From JAGORM01 sp050255815 (GTDB lineage: Bacteria > Patescibacteriota > Microgenomatia > Levybacterales > GWA1-39-11), in NCBI GenBank assembly GCA_050255815.1, contig JBLMVJ010000009.1, positions 1-15,116 of the forward strand: a stretch of 15,116 nucleotides of DNA, read 5' to 3'. Positions 1-6,782 of this stretch are shown here, one piece after another. Every line of letters starts with the position of its first letter. Position 1 is the first letter of the stretch. The position numbers and the translations under genes are program-made. The notes under the pieces are model-generated. The model was given only the letters and a program-made list of their open reading frames with translations. It was not told the origin of the DNA and searched no databases.

Positions 1-1
1 G

Positions 2-655
2 CTTTCCCAGAGGAAATGGCTTTCATTCTATGCAGAACAGTTTTCAACCGTAGAAATTAACAATAGCTTCTATGTTTCTGTTAAACCGGAAACGTATGAA
101 AAGTGGTACCGGGAAACACCAGGGGATTTTGTATTTACCATTAAGGGGCATAGGTATATTACCCAATTCAGAAAATTAAAAGACGTAGAGGAGCCGGTAG
201 AATTATTTTTTTCCGGCGTTTTTCGCTTGGAGGACAAGCTGAAATGTATTTTGTGGCAATTTCCCCGTAACTTTTCTTATTCTGAAGAACATCACATAAG
301 GCTTGAAACCTTCTTAAAATTACTGCCGCAAAATATAGAACATGCATTTGAATTTAGGGAAGAAGGATGGTTTCGGGAAGACGTGCGGTTATTACTTGCT
401 GGAAATAACTCTAGCTTGGTTATTTCTTCTTCCCAAGACTTCCCCGAGTTTGAGCTTCCCGTAAATTTTTCGTACCTCCGTTTTCATGGTCCAAAAGGCC
501 TTTATTCTTCATCTTATTCACTGGAGGAACTTAATTCATGGGCGGAAAAGATCAAAGAATTTAAAAAACATGGAAATGTGTATGCTTATTTTAATAATGA
601 CGCTTATGGGTATGCCCCGCAAAACGCAAAAAGCCTCATAGAGCTTTTGTCTTGA
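2..655 (+). CDS. DUF72 (YecE-like) protein, 5'-truncated
   Basis: The open frame enters from the left edge with no start codon in the window; 217 residues and the TGA stop are present. The in-frame TTG at 227 is internal and should not be used as the start. DUF72 hallmarks are visible: an N-terminal RKWLSFYAEQFSTVEINNSF stretch, FTIKGHRYITQ about 40 residues later, WQFPRNF, EHAFEFREEGWF in the middle, and the C-terminal pairs YLRFHG and YAYFNND followed by YAPQNA. DUF72 proteins have a TIM-barrel-like fold and no firmly established reaction, so no function is assigned. The -35 hexamer of the next gene's promoter overlaps its stop codon, so the next gene probably has its own transcript. Family assignment is firm; only the extreme N-terminus is missing. 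Confidence 0.87.
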   Translation, partial: LSQRKWLSFYAEQFSTVEINNSFYVSVKPETYEKWYRETPGDFVFTIKGHRYITQFRKLKDVEEPVELFFSGVFRLEDKLKCILWQFPRNFSYSEEHHIRLETFLKLLPQNIEHAFEFREEGWFREDVRLLLAGNNSSLVISSSQDFPEFELPVNFSYLRFHGPKGLYSSSYSLEELNSWAEKIKEFKKHGNVYAYFNNDAYGYAPQNAKSLIELLS

Positions 656-680
656 CAATCGCGCGTTTTTTCTATACTAT
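652..680 (+). promoter_or_regulatory. Sigma-70-type promoter overlapping the DUF72 stop codon
   Basis: A perfect TTGACA lies at 652-657, sharing bases with the TGA stop at 653-655. Two overlapping -10 candidates follow: TACTAT at 675-680 (17-bp spacer) and TATACT at 673-678 (15-bp spacer). The next ATG is at 688, only 7-9 nt past the -10, so transcription would begin at or next to the start codon. Confidence 0.65.
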
Positions 681-687
681 CCAAATT

Positions 688-1095
688 ATGATAAAGGTGG
701 AAAACATACTTTCTAAAGCTCCTTTAACAATAGATCAAAAAGTTGCGGCAGGCAAAATGATTGGCGGGTTGATGAAGATGAGAAGAGAGGGGGCTTCTAT
801 AAATAATGTTCGCATATCTATTCCAAAGGATACTCCCGATAAGTATGTCCATGCCACTGGAGACGCGAGTTTGATAAAAGACGTTCAAGAAATTGCAGGT
901 TACATGCATGGATGTCACGAGCAAGGTCTTGTGGTTCAGGCTAGAGGAAACGATTCGCAATATGAAATCTATGATGCCTTTCGGGGAAAACCTTCAGAAC
1001 CAATTATTTTATTTGACTTATCAAAGAACAGGCAAAAATCATCAGTCCCCCAAGTTCCGGTTCTCGGGTCAGACCTTCTTCATATCCTCGAATAA
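688..1095 (+). CDS. Hypothetical protein, 135 aa
   Basis: I do not recognise the family. The frame is open from a TTG at 652, but that codon lies inside the promoter -35 box, so the ATG at 688 (protein begins MIKVENILS) is chosen. The product is soluble, mixed alpha/beta in character, with a Lys/Met-rich helix near residues 20-35 (AAGKMIGGLMKMRR). There is no signal peptide, membrane segment or Cys/His metal cluster. Its codon use resembles its neighbours and it has a good dedicated promoter, so I believe it is a real gene. It is not obviously linked to the DUF72 gene upstream or the metal-transport genes downstream. Confidence 0.6.
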   Translation: MIKVENILSKAPLTIDQKVAAGKMIGGLMKMRREGASINNVRISIPKDTPDKYVHATGDASLIKDVQEIAGYMHGCHEQGLVVQARGNDSQYEIYDAFRGKPSEPIILFDLSKNRQKSSVPQVPVLGSDLLHILE

Positions 1096-1111
1096 GATTT
1101 ATTTCTCGTGG

Positions 1112-1327
1112 TTGACAAATACGCACCCCAGGGGTTAAACTTCAGGAGTAGCTTGGAGGAAATACAGATTAATTATATAAGAAGAATTGATACACACAAC
1201 AGAGACTCGCTTAAGACACGCAGTTAAGCTTAATTCTTTTTGGATAATTATCCACCTTTCCTCTGACTTCTTATTCAAACACGCTTCATTATGTGCGTGA
1301 TATTGTATTTTTTTGAAAGGAGGTCTT
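1112..1327 (+). promoter_or_regulatory. Promoter and long structured leader of the MgtE_N/Nramp operon
   Basis: TTGACA at 1112-1117 with a weak -10 (TAAACT, 1136-1141, 18-bp spacer) could start an mRNA with a leader of about 180 nt, unlike the leaderless genes around it. The leader can form a nested stem of 1182-1188 with 1232-1238 enclosing GCTTAA/TTAAGC (1209-1214/1224-1229). It also contains a 12-bp perfect palindrome GGATAATTATCC (1242-1253) and a CACGC/GCGTG hairpin (1280-1284/1295-1299). CCTTTC at 1255-1260 can pair with GAAAGG of the Shine-Dalgarno (1315-1320). An overlapping stretch, 1257-1263, can instead pair with GAGGAAA at 1156-1162. The layout suggests metal-responsive control. 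I could not match it to the M-box or yybP-ykoY consensus. Confidence 0.45.
1316..1324 (+). promoter_or_regulatory. Strong Shine-Dalgarno deciding the start at 1328
   Basis: AAAGGAGGT sits directly before the ATG at 1328. An in-frame TTG at 1313 would put the Shine-Dalgarno inside the coding region, so it is rejected. This is the only strong, well-placed ribosome binding site seen in the window. Confidence 0.85.
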
Positions 1328-2545
1328 ATGATTTATTTTTCAGAATTAAAAGGAAAAAAGGTATTTCAGGGGCATAAAACGGTAGGACGTCTGGAGGATT
1401 GCTTATTTCTCCCCTCTGATCCGGCACTGATTACTAAAATAGTGGTAAAAAAAGGGAGAAACGTGTTTATTTACCCTTTGGAAGAAGTGGCTAAAATAGG
1501 CAGGGATATTAAATTGAAGCCCTCAAACAGAACTGAAGAGCGCAGTGTTTATGAACTTTCCCTCCTAAAAAACCTTTTAGACAAACAAATTATTGACGTG
1601 AAAGGCGGGAAGGTAGTTAGGGTAAATGACGTAGCGCTTCAGCCTGGTGAGGGAGGAACGTATTATATCACGGGCGTAGACATAGGGTTCCGGGCTATTC
1701 TACGGTGGTTGAAGCTGGAAAAAGCCTCAGTCCCTCTTTACAAGGCTTTCCGTACCTATTCACACCCGCATGTTTTAGCCTGGTCAGACATAGAGCCGTT
1801 AGAGCTGGCCCGGGGAAATGTACAGCTAAAAAAAGAGGTGCAAGACCTGGAAAGGATGCGTCCGGAAGACTTAGCTGATTATCTGGAAAAGACAAACGTA
1901 AGTAATGTAAATGAGATTATTACCCAGCTGGATGACCAATTTGCCGCTGATGTTATTTCAGATTTGAACGTTAACTACCAGATGGCGCTTTTTGAGCGCT
2001 TTTCTTCAGATAAAGCTGCAAAATTTATGACCTTCATAGATCCTGATGAAGCGGCAGATATTTTACTTTCTCTTCCGGATGATAAAAGAAAGCAGATTCT
2101 GGGATTGCTGCCAAAGCGGAAGAAGAATGAGCTGGTATCCTTACTCAAATATTCCAAGACGCCTATAGGGGAACTGATAAACCCGGAATACATCTGGGTA
2201 TCTGAAACAGATTCCGCAAAGGCGGGGTTGGAAGCCGTTAAAAAAATGATCACTACTTCCCACTTTACCTCCTACGTCTACGTTTTTAATCTAGAGAACC
2301 AGTTGTCAGGAGTTATCAAGCTTTCCGACCTTATTACCCATGCACCCCAGAAGCGTATTAAAGATTTCATGAACCCGGACATTATTGCTATCCATCTTAC
2401 TACCCCCAAAGAAATTACTATTAAAAAAATGCTGAAGTATAAGCTGTACGCCCTTCCTGTTGTAGAGAGCAGCAAAAAAATGCTGGGAATTGTCATGTAT
2501 GACGACCTGGTGGAGGAGCTATTAAAGTCATATGAAGCTTTTTAA
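1328..2545 (+). CDS. Soluble PRC-barrel / MgtE_N / CBS-pair protein, probable metal sensor
   Basis: The protein has 405 aa and no transmembrane segment. Residues about 1-75 (FSELKGKKV...VGRLED) and 76-160 (LLDKQIIDVKGGKVVRVNDV) look like two PRC-barrel-type repeats. Residues about 170-275 match the cytosolic N domain of the Mg2+ channel MgtE (RMRPEDLADYLEK, DEAADILLSLP). Residues about 278-400 form a CBS pair (IGELINPEYIWV, FMNPDIIAI, LPVVESSKKMLGIV). In true MgtE the N and CBS domains bind Mg2+ and gate a five-helix membrane domain; here that domain is absent. The last 14 nt overlap the start of an Nramp-family transporter, implying translational coupling. My inference is that it senses Mg2+ or another divalent ion and regulates the transporter. 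Domain calls are firm; the role is inferred. Confidence 0.82.
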   Translation: MIYFSELKGKKVFQGHKTVGRLEDCLFLPSDPALITKIVVKKGRNVFIYPLEEVAKIGRDIKLKPSNRTEERSVYELSLLKNLLDKQIIDVKGGKVVRVNDVALQPGEGGTYYITGVDIGFRAILRWLKLEKASVPLYKAFRTYSHPHVLAWSDIEPLELARGNVQLKKEVQDLERMRPEDLADYLEKTNVSNVNEIITQLDDQFAADVISDLNVNYQMALFERFSSDKAAKFMTFIDPDEAADILLSLPDDKRKQILGLLPKRKKNELVSLLKYSKTPIGELINPEYIWVSETDSAKAGLEAVKKMITTSHFTSYVYVFNLENQLSGVIKLSDLITHAPQKRIKDFMNPDIIAIHLTTPKEITIKKMLKYKLYALPVVESSKKMLGIVMYDDLVEELLKSYEAF

Positions 2546-3773
2546 TTCTTTTAGGCTCCGGATTCTTCTTCTTTTTGGAGTTGTGGGGCCTGGTCTTATC
2601 ACTGCGTTTGCAGATAATGATGCGGGGGGTGTTGCCACCTATTCTGTTGCCGCGTCTAAATACGGATATAATATTTTTCTGACCCTTATCCCTATTACCA
2701 TAGTGCTTCTTATTACCCAGGAGATAGGGGGAAGAATTGCAGTGGTTACCGGTAAAGGCCTGGGGGATTTAATACGGGAACGTTTTGGCCTGCGGGTTTC
2801 TCTGTTGATATTCTTCCTTTTGCTGGCGGTTAACTTTGGCGTAATCCTTCAGGACCTGGGGGGTCTAAAATCTGCCCTGGGCCTATTTCATTTAAACATA
2901 TTAGTATTTTTGCCGGTACTTATTGCATCCCTTTTTTATATTGTAACTAATGCCTCTTATGCGAAAATTGAAAAATTTTTCCTTTTTTTAGTTTTTTTCT
3001 ACGCTGCTTATATAGTTTCCGCATTTCTTGCAAGGCCGGATTGGTTTACTACGGTTAAAACTATTGTTATCCCTTACCAGAATTTCCAGCCCGGCTTTAT
3101 CTATACCTCTATTGCAGTTTTAGGTACTACCGTAACTGCCTGGGGCCAGTTTTTTATTAATAGCTACGTAAAAGATAAGAAGCTCACTATTGAAAGTTTA
3201 AAATATAACCAATTGGAAATTTACGTAAGCGCATTTTTGACCAATATTGTTTCCCTGTTTATTATGGTAGCGGTAATAGCTACTTTATGGACACATAATA
3301 TCCAGATAAATAACGCATCAGAGGCTGCCCTTGCAATAGCACCACTTGCAGGACAATTTGCTTCCCTTCTCTTTGGTTTTGGTCTGTTAGTTGCAGGATT
3401 TATTGGGGCAGCAGTAGTTCCCCTGGCTACAGCATATGCTTTTTCAGAGTTTTTTGGATATGAAGGAAGCCTGGATGTAAGTTTTAATAAAAGCCGTCTT
3501 TTTTATGGCATGTTTATCCTGCAGATTCTGGCCGGCCTCTGCCTTACTCTTCTTCCCAATTTTTCTCTTTTTAGCATCACTATAGTTGCAGACTTTCTAA
3601 ACGGCGCATTTTTGCCCGTTGTCTTCTTTTTCCTGTACAAGTTTGCAAATAATAAAGAGCTGATGGGGTCCTACCGGAATTCTTTTATGCAGAATGTGCT
3701 GCTGGTAGGGGCGGGAGTTGTTATTACGGTTGCTTGTATTATTGGTTTAGTCAGCCAGTATATCCACTTTTAA
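2532..3773 (+). CDS. Nramp-family divalent metal transporter, atypical metal-site motifs
   Basis: The protein has 413 aa with about 11 hydrophobic segments. The family signature is clear: GPGLITAFADNDAGGVATY in TM1 (residues 19-37) and a TM3-type QEIGGRIAVVTGKGLGDL (63-80). Canonical Mn2+/Fe2+ Nramps carry DPGN in TM1 and an MPH motif in TM6. Here TM1 reads DNDAGG (28-33), and the TM6 equivalent reads GTTVTAWGQF (198-207) without the metal-coordinating Met. Ion selectivity is therefore likely to differ from MntH. Nramp-related Mg2+ transporters are one possibility, consistent with the MgtE_N/CBS gene upstream. The ATG at 2532 lies inside the upstream gene, with a purine-rich GGAGGAG at 2513-2519. 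The 3' end overlaps the convergent polymerase gene by 23 nt. The fold call is firm; the substrate is unproven. Confidence 0.85.
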   Translation: MKLFNSFRLRILLLFGVVGPGLITAFADNDAGGVATYSVAASKYGYNIFLTLIPITIVLLITQEIGGRIAVVTGKGLGDLIRERFGLRVSLLIFFLLLAVNFGVILQDLGGLKSALGLFHLNILVFLPVLIASLFYIVTNASYAKIEKFFLFLVFFYAAYIVSAFLARPDWFTTVKTIVIPYQNFQPGFIYTSIAVLGTTVTAWGQFFINSYVKDKKLTIESLKYNQLEIYVSAFLTNIVSLFIMVAVIATLWTHNIQINNASEAALAIAPLAGQFASLLFGFGLLVAGFIGAAVVPLATAYAFSEFFGYEGSLDVSFNKSRLFYGMFILQILAGLCLTLLPNFSLFSITIVADFLNGAFLPVVFFFLYKFANNKELMGSYRNSFMQNVLLVGAGVVITVACIIGLVSQYIHF

Positions 3774-5013
3774 GGAAAGTTGAATACATTGCCTTATCCC
3801 CAAAAAAACCGTTTGGTTTTGTCCGCAGTTTTGGTGCCTTTAAGGTGTAGCCATGGCGGATGGCGTGTGACCCAAACCGGTCATTTATTTTATCAATGGT
3901 TCTGTTTAAGACTTCTTCCCGGGGGTCATCAAAAAGGCCGGGGGTAACGTACCGCTCATCTATGAGGTTTCCCATGGAAAGATGAACCTGGCGGATCATG
4001 CGCTGTTCATAGGGCAGATTTTGCCACCGCCATTCTTTTAGTAATAATTGGATCAGGCTAAAAATGTCTTTTCCGGTATTGGTATAAGAAGGGGTGGTTT
4101 TACGGCCGCCAAAGTTCAATTCTCCTCCCATATAGAAGTGTAAAGTCCTGCCCTTTTTGCCAATAAGGCGTAGCCGTCTGCCCACCTCTTCTGAAAGCTC
4201 AGAAAGAATCCCCAATACTTTCCGGGGGTCATATTCATTTTGAGGTAAACAATAATTCCTTCCTACTGATTTAGTGTTTTCTTCCTCTTCTAAAAAAGAG
4301 TGTACTTCTGAAGCGTCTTGCGCCCAGGCATAATTCATAAGATTTTGGGAGCAGACTTTCCCAAACTCTTTTTTTAACAGCCGGGGCGGGTAATCACGCA
4401 CCTGTAAAAGAGTATAGATGCCCAATTTATTGAGGCGGCGTTTCAGGCGTTCCCCTATGCCGCAAATGTCTGTCAATTCTGTATTTTTGTATACTTTTTC
4501 CAGGTTCCCTTTGTCTATAAGCATAAAGCCATCCGGCTTATTAAGGCCGGAAGCCAGTTTTGCGAGTAATTTGTTATAGGAAACACCTATGGATACCGTG
4601 ATTGCTTCCCCAATTTCATTTTTTATCCGGTCTTTAAAATGGGCAGCCAAAAAGTGGATGTCATTTTTAAAAAGATGCATGGTGGGAGTCATGTCTATAA
4701 AGACCTCATCCATGGAAAAAACTTCTACAATGGGGGAATAGTATGAGGCTATATCTATAAACTTTTTGGTGATATGCAGATACCGGTCAAAGTCAGCTTT
4801 TACAAATTGGATATTAGGGCACATTTGGGTAGCCTCCCACGTCCTGGTGCCGGTTTTGACGCCAAACTTTTTTGCCTCACGGCTGGCGGCAATAATGCAC
4901 GTCCTGCCGTTTTCTGCCGTAACCCCAATAGGTTTGCCCCGCAAGTTAGGGTTAAAATGCTGCTCACAGGAAGCAAAAAAAGAGTCAAAGTCTATGTGTA
5001 AGATAGTATTCAT
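3751..5013 (-). CDS. dinB: DNA polymerase IV (Y family)
   Basis: Error-prone translesion polymerase, 420 aa. The N-terminal metal motif HIDFDSFF (residues 6-13) contains the first catalytic Asp8 and the steric-gate Phe13. The second catalytic motif FSMDEVFID (99-107) contains Asp102 and Glu103. SGLNKPDGF (155-163) and a helix-hairpin-helix TDICGIGERLKRRL (181-194) follow. The C-terminal little-finger region is present and full length. I see no obvious QL(S/D)LF-type beta-clamp tail. The frame is open to a TTG at 5058, but the ATG at 5013 puts the first metal motif where it normally lies. No SOS/LexA box was recognised. A TATACT at 5089-5094 could give a leader of about 70 nt. It converges on the Nramp gene with a 23-nt overlap. 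Confidence 0.93.
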   Translation of the reverse strand: MNTILHIDFDSFFASCEQHFNPNLRGKPIGVTAENGRTCIIAASREAKKFGVKTGTRTWEATQMCPNIQFVKADFDRYLHITKKFIDIASYYSPIVEVFSMDEVFIDMTPTMHLFKNDIHFLAAHFKDRIKNEIGEAITVSIGVSYNKLLAKLASGLNKPDGFMLIDKGNLEKVYKNTELTDICGIGERLKRRLNKLGIYTLLQVRDYPPRLLKKEFGKVCSQNLMNYAWAQDASEVHSFLEEEENTKSVGRNYCLPQNEYDPRKVLGILSELSEEVGRRLRLIGKKGRTLHFYMGGELNFGGRKTTPSYTNTGKDIFSLIQLLLKEWRWQNLPYEQRMIRQVHLSMGNLIDERYVTPGLFDDPREEVLNRTIDKINDRFGSHAIRHGYTLKAPKLRTKPNGFFGDKAMYSTFLKSGYTG

Positions 5014-5385
5014 CAGTGTTGAGTTCTCGTCCCAAGGGCTCGAACAATATTCTTCCAAACCGAGAAGTTTAGAGCTATGCGAGAAACCAGTATAAATATA
5101 TCCGAAGGACGCGTTTGATAACGTAGGGCAGCATAGTTTTTAAAGAAAAGTTGTTTGCGACGCAAAAGGAAAGCGTAGCATATTCTATAGAAAACTATAA
5201 TAGAAAAATACTCGAAAGTAAATAAAACAAAATACGAAAAACAGGATCAGAATAGGGCAAATTATAAATAAGAAATTAATGGAAATTTGGAAATTTGTAG
5301 AAACTTATTGTAATTACAATTAATCTCAATGAATTTCAATCAATTCCTATTAGTTTCCATTCTGAATGGAGATTCCGTTAAGGAT
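5014..5385. other. AT-rich intergenic stretch with palindromes
   Basis: No gene is supported here. It lies between the 5' end of dinB and the 3' end of the membrane-protein gene. It contains a GTTC...GAAC-closed imperfect hairpin next to the dinB start (5021-5043), a candidate dinB -10 (5089-5094), an AT-rich run at 5180-5300, a tandem GGAAATTT pair (5281-5296), and the repeat ladder and palindromes described separately. Confidence 0.6.
5307..5370. repeat. Two palindromes linked by a degenerate 10-bp tandem repeat
   Basis: ATTGTAATTACAAT (5307-5320) is a perfect 14-bp palindrome. From 5319, four 10-base units run head to tail: ATTAATCTCA, ATGAATTTCA, ATCAATTCCT and ATTAGTTTCC, roughly ATNARTTTCM. 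The array ends in TCCATTCTGAATGGA (5356-5370), a 7+1+7 palindrome. The sequence before 5307 is a weak inverted copy of the same TTTC-rich pattern. The 10-bp period matches the DNA helix, so a protein-binding or bent-DNA role fits better than coding. Confidence 0.6.
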
Positions 5386-5757
5386 TTACTTCAGGAACAT
5401 GCCGCGGACCGTTTTAGTGGAATAGTAGAGTGCTACTAAAAAGTTAATGGCCAGGATCTGGTTTACCCAGAAGGTACGGTGAGTGAGTGAATAGGTTTGG
5501 TAACCATTCACTGCTGCATACTCAAACATAATAACCGCTAATACAGCAAGGATGAAATTCAATATGGCAACCCAAACTTGTAAAGGATTAGTGATGCCGG
5601 CAAAAACTCCTATAGCTATAGCAGCCAGAATAGAGACATAGATGGGTACTGAGAGGAAGGTGCTCATGAAGGGAAGCGCAATAAGCATAAAGACGGCACC
5701 CGCTAAAAATAGCTTCCGCACCGTATCACCGTAGTAATGTTCTTTTCGTATCAACAT
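5386..5757 (-). CDS. Small membrane protein, about four transmembrane helices, unknown function
   Basis: The protein has 123 aa from the ATG at 5757. A short charged N-terminus (MLIRKEHYYGDTVRK) precedes four hydrophobic segments: LFLAGAVFMLIALPF, VSILAAIAIGVFAGI, VAILNFILAVLAVIMF and ILAINFLVALYY. It ends in a basic tail, TKTVRGMFLK. No family is recognised. The frame is open further to a GTG at 5787, but that extension runs into a repeated intergenic element (5775-5822), so the ATG is preferred. It is separated from the ABC transporter upstream by a repeat-bearing gap and is probably transcribed independently. Confidence 0.7.
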   Translation of the reverse strand: MLIRKEHYYGDTVRKLFLAGAVFMLIALPFMSTFLSVPIYVSILAAIAIGVFAGITNPLQVWVAILNFILAVLAVIMFEYAAVNGYQTYSLTHRTFWVNQILAINFLVALYYSTKTVRGMFLK

Positions 5758-5774
5758 ATTTTTATGGTTAAGAG

Positions 5775-5822
5775 CATTGTTCCTCACTAATGTTCGGAAT
5801 AGTGTTCCTTTCTTATTATCAT
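5775..5822. repeat. Intergenic repeat, copy 1
   Basis: This starts CATTGTTCCTCACTAATG and ends in ATAGTGTTCCTTTCTTATTA. It aligns in register with the copy at 5840-5887, sharing CATTGT, CCTC and ATAGTGTTCCTT with an almost identical tail. The pair is an imperfect direct repeat with a 65-bp period. Confidence 0.6.
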
Positions 5823-5839
5823 ATTCTAGTGGTAAGGAA

Positions 5840-5887
5840 CATTGTCCCTCGCTGGCGCTCGTGATAGTGTTCCTTCCTAATTAACAT
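5840..5887. repeat. Intergenic repeat, copy 2, with long hairpin potential
   Basis: This is the second copy of the element. It is bounded by an 8-bp perfect inverted repeat AAGGAACA (5834-5841) / TGTTCCTT (5868-5875), with further imperfect pairing inside, so either strand could form a long stem-loop. It lies in the 215-bp gap downstream of the ABC permease. No T-run follows the stem, so it is not a classic terminator. Confidence 0.6.
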
Positions 5888-5916
5888 TTTTATATTTTAA
5901 CTCTTTCTCAATTGAT

Positions 5917-5944
5917 GGTCTTAGTCTTATATCTTAGGTCTTAG
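5917..5944. repeat. Short TCTTAG-rich repeat
   Basis: GGTCTTAG occurs at 5917-5924 and 5937-5944 (20-base period), with a related ATCTTA between them. It is low complexity and lies just downstream of the ABC permease gene; no function is inferred. Confidence 0.4.
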
Positions 5945-6002
5945 ATCCTACCTCTATATTCAGCGTAACACTCGGAAGAATCTTTTTCAAGTCTGCGCGG
6001 CA

Positions 6003-6782
6003 TTAGCGGTTGCGTTCATTACTGACAAACAAATATGTGCCTACCAGCAGGAACACTATAAATATAATGGAGATGATGATGAAGTCTACATGGATGGGGT
6101 AGAGCACTACTTTGCTGTATGCAGGGTCTTTTGCGTAGTAAATATTCCGTAGAAAATCCACAGCATATGTCATAGGTGCTATTCTGGAGAGGATAAAAAG
6201 CGGCAAAGGCAGGTGGATGATGGGGCTGAATACGCCGGAAACAAAAAACTGCGGTAAAATGACAAATGGGAATATCTGGTTAGCAGCCCGTTGGTTTTTC
6301 AGGTTTGACAAAATGATAACGCCAAAAGCTCCTCCAAAAAGGCAGATTATGATAAACGCCGGGATAAATGACAGTAGTTGCCAGACATTCATAGGGATCT
6401 GCAGGATGAAGCCAAAGAGAATAATGCCAAGCGCCTGGGCTACTGCTACAAATGATTCGCCTACTATTTTGCCTAAAATGATAATGTACCGTGAAATGGG
6501 AGAAACAAATATTTCCTGGGAAAAGTCATTCTCCCGGTCTTCTATGAGAGAGATAATTCCGGAAGCGGTAGACTGGAAAAGGGTTTGGGCCAAAACACCT
6601 ATGAACACAAACGTTAAGAAGTTGTATCCTACGTTTTTGGAAAGGTTTGCCTGTAGGCTTCCGCCCAAAATTCCTATGAACACAAACGGGAAAATAAACG
6701 TAGCAATAATCCGTCCTCGGTCACGGGTAAATTTAATGAAGTCACGGTAGGCTATGGTAAAAATAGCGTTTATATTTCTCAT
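6003..6782 (-). CDS. ABC-2 type transporter permease
   Basis: The protein has 259 aa with six predicted membrane helices and a cytosolic N-terminus. It resembles DrrB/NodJ-type ABC-2 permeases: AYRDFIKFTRDRGRIIATF leads into helix 1; a loop with EDRENDFSQEIFVSPISRY (about residues 82-100) is typical of the family's coupling region; and LPQFFVSGVFSPI precedes IAPMTYAVDFLRNIYY. The ATG at 6782 overlaps the stop of the ATPase gene by 4 nt, which indicates translational coupling. With the ATPase it should form an exporter dimer at the cytoplasmic membrane. The substrate (drug, lipid or polysaccharide) cannot be read from the sequence. Confidence 0.88.
   Translation of the reverse strand: MRNINAIFTIAYRDFIKFTRDRGRIIATFIFPFVFIGILGGSLQANLSKNVGYNFLTFVFIGVLAQTLFQSTASGIISLIEDRENDFSQEIFVSPISRYIIILGKIVGESFVAVAQALGIILFGFILQIPMNVWQLLSFIPAFIIICLFGGAFGVIILSNLKNQRAANQIFPFVILPQFFVSGVFSPIIHLPLPLFILSRIAPMTYAVDFLRNIYYAKDPAYSKVVLYPIHVDFIIISIIFIVFLLVGTYLFVSNERNR

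Noticed and set aside
1142..1327. Known Mg2+ (M-box) or Mn2+ (yybP-ykoY) riboswitch
   Set aside because: The conserved core sequences of these classes were not found by eye, so only an unnamed structured leader is claimed.
5014..5060. LexA/SOS operator at dinB
   Set aside because: Only a half-site-like TGTTCG is present; no full CGAAC-N4-GTTCG or CTGT-N8-ACAG palindrome.
5319..5370. Degenerate CRISPR array
   Set aside because: Units are 10 bp, abutting, with no spacers and no cas genes nearby.
6217..6750. 177-codon open frame opposite the ABC permease
   Set aside because: Antisense shadow; the composition mirrors the permease codons and no start signal is present.
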